From Pseudorhodoferax soli (GTDB taxonomy: Bacteria > Pseudomonadota > Gammaproteobacteria > Burkholderiales > Burkholderiaceae_C): DNA of 64,000 bases. The DNA lies in the NCBI RefSeq assembly GCF_003337555.1, contig NZ_QPJK01000001.1, forward strand, positions 558,001 through 622,000. Direction: 5' to 3'. Below, piece by piece: positions 59,745-64,000 of the stretch; the first letter of the stretch is position 1; each line of letters begins with the position of its first letter. The notes below the pieces were generated by a model that made no database searches, was not told where the DNA came from, and saw only the letters and a program-made list of their open reading frames with translations. The position numbers and the translations under genes are program-made.

Positions 59745-60557
59745 ATGTTGATCCGCATCGGCTATGACATTGCGCTCCGCGTCAATGCACCCACCGCGCT
59801 GATCTATCTGCTCCAACTGCATCCTTCGCGCGCAGGCGACCTGCTGGCGCCGGAGGACATCACGCTGAGCCCACCACTGGCCACGGACTTCTACCTCGAC
59901 GGTTTTGGCAACCAGTGCGCGCGCGTGCGCGTCGACGCAGGCACGGGCGAGGTGCGGCTGCGCAACCAGGCTGTCGTGCAGGACAGCGGCCTGCCCGACC
60001 CAGTGCACTGGGGTGCCTGGGAGCACGCCGTTGGCGACTTGCCTGTGGACAGCCTGCAGTTCCTGCTGCCCAGCCGCTACTGCGATTTCGACGGAGAACT
60101 GCTGGCCTTTGCCTGGAGCCGCTTCTCTGGCGTGCAGCCCGGTTGGGGCCGTGTGCAGGCCATCTGCGACTACGTGCACCAGCACCTGCGCTTCGACTAC
60201 GGCTGCGCGCGGCCGACGCGAACCGCCCTGCAGGCATGGCATGAGCGCGTGGGCGTGTGCCGCGACTTTGCCCACCTGGCTGTCGCCCTGTGCCGGAGCA
60301 TGAACATTCCAGCACGCTACGCCACCGGCTACCTGGGCGACATCGGCATCCCGCCAGTGCCCTATCCCATGGACTTCAGCGCCTGGTTCGAGGTCTACCT
60401 GGGCGGCCAGTGGCACACCTTCGACGCACGGCACAACACGCCACGGATCGGGCGCGTGCTGCTGGCGCGCGGCCGTGACGCTGCCGACGTGCCCATCACC
60501 ATGGTGTTCGGCGAGCACCAGTTGGCCCGCTTCGAGGTGGTCACGGAACTGGCGTGA
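59745..60557 (+). CDS. transglutaminase-like (bacterial SCO) family protein
   Basis: 270 residues. N-terminal beta domain, then a transglutaminase-like core with nucleophile C172 in GVCRDFAHLAVALCR. The His of the classical HAW motif is replaced by S212 (MDFSAWFEVYLGGQWHTFDARHN); D227 is kept. The change may be normal for this subfamily. These proteins act as proteases or amidases on unknown targets. Its last 17 bases overlap the convergent deacylase gene. Confidence 0.8.
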   Translation: MLIRIGYDIALRVNAPTALIYLLQLHPSRAGDLLAPEDITLSPPLATDFYLDGFGNQCARVRVDAGTGEVRLRNQAVVQDSGLPDPVHWGAWEHAVGDLPVDSLQFLLPSRYCDFDGELLAFAWSRFSGVQPGWGRVQAICDYVHQHLRFDYGCARPTRTALQAWHERVGVCRDFAHLAVALCRSMNIPARYATGYLGDIGIPPVPYPMDFSAWFEVYLGGQWHTFDARHNTPRIGRVLLARGRDAADVPITMVFGEHQLARFEVVTELA

Positions 60558-61503
60558 GGCCAGGGTCGGCCAGGCGCCGTTCGCTGTCGACGGCCAGATA
60601 GAACCACTCGCTCCCAGGCGTGGCCTGCGGATTCGGAAACACGATGACGCCATCGCATGGCGCTTCGACCGCGCGCCCATCGGCGCGCACGCCGATGGGC
60701 TGGCCGCGCTGCACCGGGTCGAAGCTGGCCCAGTCGCGCAGCAGGCGGTCGCCTTCGGTCTGGCGATCGACCACATCGACCAAGCGCAGCAGCCGTGGCG
60801 GCCTGGGTGGGGACTGCGCGGTGCCCGCCATGTCCAGCAGGGCCAGGCTGGCCAGAATCGCGCGGTAGGCCACCTCGGGGGCCTGCGGATCGCGGTGCTG
60901 GCCGCATTCCAGCGTCACCGCGTAACCGCCCTGGCTGCGCATGTACTCATTGGTGCCCCAGCCGAAAGCCAAGGCGCGCGCGTCCGTGGACCGACCGAGC
61001 CGGGCGAGCCGCGCGGCATAGACGTCCAGCCATGACTCGACGACGCACTCCATGCCCAGATGCAGCGCCAACCAGCCCTCCTCCCGTGCCCGGCTGAAAG
61101 GCTCCAATGGTCCGCTGTTGTCGCGCGGTCCGATCATGGCGAAAGGCGCCCCGGCTGTGTGGAAGGAGTGCAGATCCAGCAACACGTCGTGGCGTGCAAG
61201 CAGGGGACACAGCAGATTGGTGATGCGTGCTTCGTAATCGGCCGGCTGCGGATCGGGCTGGAAAGAGCGGTTCAGGTTGCGCTCGCCCTCGCGGTGCTGG
61301 CGCTGGCGCGCCAGCGGGTTGGCAACCGGCACCAGTGTCAGCTCGCCGCGCCGCAGCGCCAGCCGGCCGGATTCCAGGTCGGCACGCAGGCGCTCGATGG
61401 CGACGGTTCCACAGGTCTCGTCGCCGTGCACCCCTCCCAGCACGACCAGCCGCGCACCAGTCAGGGGGGAGGCGAAGGCGTGCGAGCGCAGGGTCTCGTC
61501 CAT
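60541..61503 (-). CDS. M14-type deacylase (succinylglutamate desuccinylase/aspartoacylase family)
   Basis: 320 residues. Zinc ligands HGDE (H26, E29) and H112 in LLDLHSFH; ERNLNRSF and LGMECVVESW are as in the AstE/AspA group; a C-terminal barrel domain (ASFDPVQRGQPIGVRADGRAVEAPCDGVIVFP) is typical. It would deacylate an N-acylated small molecule; substrate unknown. It begins 6 bases after the stop of the Gly-rich protein gene and is cotranscribed with it. Confidence 0.82.
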   Translation of the reverse strand: MDETLRSHAFASPLTGARLVVLGGVHGDETCGTVAIERLRADLESGRLALRRGELTLVPVANPLARQRQHREGERNLNRSFQPDPQPADYEARITNLLCPLLARHDVLLDLHSFHTAGAPFAMIGPRDNSGPLEPFSRAREEGWLALHLGMECVVESWLDVYAARLARLGRSTDARALAFGWGTNEYMRSQGGYAVTLECGQHRDPQAPEVAYRAILASLALLDMAGTAQSPPRPPRLLRLVDVVDRQTEGDRLLRDWASFDPVQRGQPIGVRADGRAVEAPCDGVIVFPNPQATPGSEWFYLAVDSERRLADPGLTPVP

Positions 61504-61509
61504 GCGCGT

Positions 61510-61908
61510 TCAGTTCTTCGTCGCCGGAGTCGCCGTCGCCGGCCGGCGCGACTGGTCGAGCATCAGCGCGCGCTGGCCGGTGTTGCGCGGCGCGCTGGCC
61601 CCCCGCTCCGGATGCTCTGCCGTCAATTCCCGGCTCTGGCGTTCCGCGCGCGGGCCGACCAGTGCACCATTGCCCGGTGGACGCGCCGTGTCCGGGCTTC
61701 CCGCACCGCCCGCCGTACCGGGGCGGACCGCGACGCCAGGCCCGGCACCGCCCAGGCCCACGCCACCCGTACCGCCGTTGGCCGAGTTGCTGCTGCCACC
61801 ACCGGCCGCCGCCGCCTGGGCAGCAGGCGACTGGGCACCTGCCGGCAAGGCCATGGCCGCCATCCACAGGATGAGGCCCCCACCGAGTTGAACAGTCCGT
61901 GTACGCAT
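61510..61908 (-). CDS. secreted Gly/Ala-rich protein of unknown function
   Basis: 132 residues; a strong AGGAGCGGGAC site fixes the ATG. Signal peptide cleaved after ALPAGA. The mature part is low-complexity Gly, Ala, Ser and Pro, with no recognisable domain (SSNSANGGTGGVGLGGAGPGV), then a basic tail. Upstream are 176 bases ending at the desaturase terminator. Confidence 0.55.
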   Translation of the reverse strand: MRTRTVQLGGGLILWMAAMALPAGAQSPAAQAAAAGGGSSNSANGGTGGVGLGGAGPGVAVRPGTAGGAGSPDTARPPGNGALVGPRAERQSRELTAEHPERGASAPRNTGQRALMLDQSRRPATATPATKN

Positions 61909-62040
61909 GTCCCGCTCCTGTTGCTGTTGTGACAACGCAGTATCGGGGCCAGCCTGCAGGCCGGTGCCGCGCGCTGCCACAAATGGAACACCGCCGACAG
62001 CCAGCGCGGCCGGCAGCCTGACAAATGGACCCGCCGGCAA

Positions 62041-62066
62041 CAAAAAACCCCGCACGCGGCGGGGTT
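62041..62066 (-). terminator. rho-independent terminator of the desaturase gene
   Basis: 8-bp stem AACCCCGC / GCGGGGTT with a 5-base loop; on the minus strand it runs into TTTTTTG. About 20 bases after the desaturase stop. Confidence 0.85.
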
Positions 62067-62084
62067 CTTGGGAGCGGGCAGCCC

Positions 62085-63299
62085 TCAAACGTGGGCAGAA
62101 CGCAGGCGGACGGAAAAGTCCTGCAGCGCCTGGATGCCGCTGCTCTCGGCGCGGTGGCACCAGGCTTGCAGGTTGGCGGTCAACTGCTCGCGCGTCAGCG
62201 AAGTCGACAGCCACATCTGGCGCAATTCCTCGCGCATGGTGACCATCTTGTCGAGCACCGGGTGCGCGGCCCGCGCCTCGGCGATCTTGGGCTGGACCGA
62301 TGCCGGCACACGTTCGTCGTCGCGGTGCAACCAGCGGCGGGCAGCCACCAGCACCGAAGCGTCGGCCTGCTTGGCCTTGAGCGCGGCGATCTCATCCTGG
62401 CAGGTGCGCTTGAGTTCGCGCGCATAGCCGGCCATGACTTCGTAGCGGTGGGCAATCAGGGCCTCGAGCGTCTTCTCGTCGGCAACCGGCTTGATCTGGC
62501 CGAGTTGCAGGCGCGGCGGCGTCTTCTTGACCTTGGCCAGGCCGACACGCTGCATCATGCTGATGTACATCCAGCCCACATCGAACTCGTAGGGCTTGAC
62601 CGAAAACTTGGCCGAGGTCGGGTAGGTATGGTGGTTGTTGTGCAACTCCTCACCGCCGATGATGATGCCCCAGGGCGAGATGTTGGTGCTCGCGTCCGGT
62701 GCCTCGAAGTTGCGGTAACCCCAGTAGTGGCCGATGCCGTTGACGACGCCTGCCGCCCAGAACGGAATCCAGACCATCTGGACGGCCCAGACAACCAGGC
62801 CGGCCGCACCGAACAGCGCCAGGTTCAAGATCAGCATGAGGCCCACACCCTGCCAGCTGTAACGCGAGTACAGGTTGCGCTCGATCCAGTCGTTGGGGCA
62901 ACCCAGGCTGAACTTGTTGATGGTTTCCTGGTTGTTGGTTTCCGCGCGGTACAGCTCGGCACCCTTCCAGAACACGGTCTCGATGCCGTGGGCATGCGGG
63001 CTGTGCGGGTCGTCCGAGGTTTCGCACTTGGCGTGGTGCTTGCGGTGTACGGCCACCCATTCCCTGGTGACCTGTCCCGTCGCCAGCCAGAGCCAGAAAC
63101 GGAAGAAGTGCGCAGGCAGCCAATGCAGATCCATTGCACGGTGCGCCTGGTGGCGGTGCAGATAGATCGTCACGCTGGCGATCGTGATATGCGTTGTGAG
63201 CAGTGCATACAAAACGATCTGCCACCAGGAAAAGCCCAGCAGGCCATTGGCGAGCCAGTCCACGGTAGCGTTCAGCACGGCCCAATCGGGTAGCAACAT
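62085..63299 (-). CDS. fatty-acid desaturase (delta-9 type, DesA-like)
   Basis: 404 residues from the ATG at MLLPDWAVL, the conserved start of this family; an upstream ATG would add 14 residues. Three His boxes for the di-iron site: HRHQAHR, HRKHHAK and HNNHHTYP. Four or more membrane segments. It introduces a cis double bond in membrane acyl chains, keeping fluidity at low temperature. A long C-terminal charged helix region (about 100 residues) follows the catalytic core. A terminator lies behind it. Confidence 0.9.
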   Translation of the reverse strand: MLLPDWAVLNATVDWLANGLLGFSWWQIVLYALLTTHITIASVTIYLHRHQAHRAMDLHWLPAHFFRFWLWLATGQVTREWVAVHRKHHAKCETSDDPHSPHAHGIETVFWKGAELYRAETNNQETINKFSLGCPNDWIERNLYSRYSWQGVGLMLILNLALFGAAGLVVWAVQMVWIPFWAAGVVNGIGHYWGYRNFEAPDASTNISPWGIIIGGEELHNNHHTYPTSAKFSVKPYEFDVGWMYISMMQRVGLAKVKKTPPRLQLGQIKPVADEKTLEALIAHRYEVMAGYARELKRTCQDEIAALKAKQADASVLVAARRWLHRDDERVPASVQPKIAEARAAHPVLDKMVTMREELRQMWLSTSLTREQLTANLQAWCHRAESSGIQALQDFSVRLRSAHV

Positions 63300-63421
63300 A
63301 TAGGTATCAGCCCCTTCTCCGTTTTCCGCAGGCGCGCACATAGCACAGATGGCACAGCGCAGAAACCGGCTATTGTAGGATGCTGCCCCGTTTTGGCCTA
63401 TGGCGTCGAAACAACCTTTTC

Positions 63422-64000
63422 TCAGGCTTGTCTTTGCCAGATGGCGGCGAAGAAGCCGTCAGTGGCATGCCGGTGCGGCCACAGGCGCAGGAACCGGCCG
63501 TCTTCCCCAGCGCACAGGCCGTCCGCTCCGGCCACCTTCAAGCGCTCCAGCTCCGCAGCGACCGGCACGGCCACAAACGTCGGCTGTGCGGCCGAGAACG
63601 CTGTGGCGATGGCCTCGTTCTCCTGCGCGAGCAGGCTGCAGGTGGCGTAGACCAGCCGCCCGCCCGGCTTCAGCAGCCGCGCCGCACTCTGCAGCACGGC
63701 CAGCTGGAGGGTGGCCAGCGCATCGATGGCGGCCTGGTTCTGGCGCCACTTGAGATCAGGGTGGCGGCGCAGCGTGCCGGTGCCGCTGCATGGGGCATCG
63801 ACCAGCACGCGGTCCATCTTGCCCGCCAGGCGCTTGATGCGCTCGTCGCGCTCGTGCGCAATCGCGACCGGGTGCACGTTCGACAGGCCGCTGCGGCCCA
63901 GGCGAGGCTTGAGCGCATCGAGCCGATGCGCCGAGGTGTCGAAGGCGTAGAGCCGGCCGGTGTTGCGCATGCCGGCGCCGATGGCCAGTGTCTTGCCGCC
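63422..64000 (-). CDS. rsmB: 16S rRNA m5C methyltransferase RsmB, C-terminal part (partial)
   Basis: 193 codons visible; the N-terminus lies beyond the window. Motifs of the NOL1/NOP2/Sun family: SAM site GGKTLAIG, DAPCSGTGTLRRHPDLKWR with the first catalytic Cys, and YATCSLLAQENEAI with the second. RsmB methylates C967 of 16S rRNA; RsmF is the main alternative, but the length and the PDLKWR motif favour RsmB. The N-terminal NusB-like domain that would settle this is not in view. Confidence 0.8.
   Translation of the reverse strand, partial: GGKTLAIGAGMRNTGRLYAFDTSAHRLDALKPRLGRSGLSNVHPVAIAHERDERIKRLAGKMDRVLVDAPCSGTGTLRRHPDLKWRQNQAAIDALATLQLAVLQSAARLLKPGGRLVYATCSLLAQENEAIATAFSAAQPTFVAVPVAAELERLKVAGADGLCAGEDGRFLRLWPHRHATDGFFAAIWQRQA

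Overview
The window is GC-rich (most third codon positions are G or C). Its gene set points to a betaproteobacterium of the Comamonadaceae type (Variovorax, Acidovorax, Ramlibacter or a relative): two urt-type ABC operons, formamidase with FmdB, an H1/HU-like nucleoid protein, an AcoR-type activator and a DesA-type desaturase. The genus is inference. Nothing marks it as a plasmid or phage. There is no integrase, transposase or CRISPR array; the only element that looks acquired is one toxin-antitoxin pair.

Layout. 1-2.3 kb: end of an HDOD/EAL-type gene, two small unknown genes, a lone receiver domain and a small outer-membrane barrel. 2.4-6.9 kb (minus): a zinc operon, ZIP permease - ZrgA-like protein - LolD/LolC-like ABC pair - DUF3299 protein - Zur-like repressor. 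7-13 kb: alaC, then an AcoR-type sigma-54 activator upstream of a two-gene acetoin/2,3-butanediol operon that has a readable -24/-12 promoter and repeated GCGACA-NN-TGTCGC palindromes. 13-15 kb: an unknown membrane protein and the H1/HU fusion. 15-31 kb: nitrogen scavenging, with urtABCDE (urea), fmdB, formamidase and a second urt-like transporter (amides) on the minus strand, and amiE - MoxR ATPase - VWA on the plus strand. 33.8-52.3 kb: a signalling block with an EAL phosphodiesterase, a GGDEF-EAL protein, a MHYT hybrid kinase with Hpt, an HD-GYP regulator, and two copies of a permease-kinase: an NCS1 nucleobase-permease domain fused to an 8-Cys module, histidine kinase and receiver, each coupled to a REC-LuxR regulator. 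52.4-58.2 kb: urease ureABC-EFG, with an antisense AbrB/Doc pair between ureC and ureE, a SHOCT gene between ureE and ureF, and no ureD. 58.2-64 kb: tRNA-Ser(UGA), MltB-type transglycosylase, transglutaminase-like protein, M14-type deacylase, a secreted Gly-rich protein, a fatty-acid desaturase and the end of rsmB.

How it fits together. Urea, formamide and short aliphatic amides would be imported by the two urt-type transporters, split by formamidase, amidase and urease, and converge on ammonia. The best new signal is a palindrome, TACGYC-N4-GRCGTA, at the urtA promoter, at fmdB and in the divergent amiE/amide-transporter intergenic region. In all four orientations a -10-like hexamer follows exactly 23 bases after the palindrome, the geometry of an activator overlapping -35. 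The two REC-LuxR regulators driven by the permease-kinases are the obvious candidates to bind it. That link is inference, but it would join the sensors, the transporters and the enzymes into one nitrogen-compound regulon with c-di-GMP enzymes alongside.
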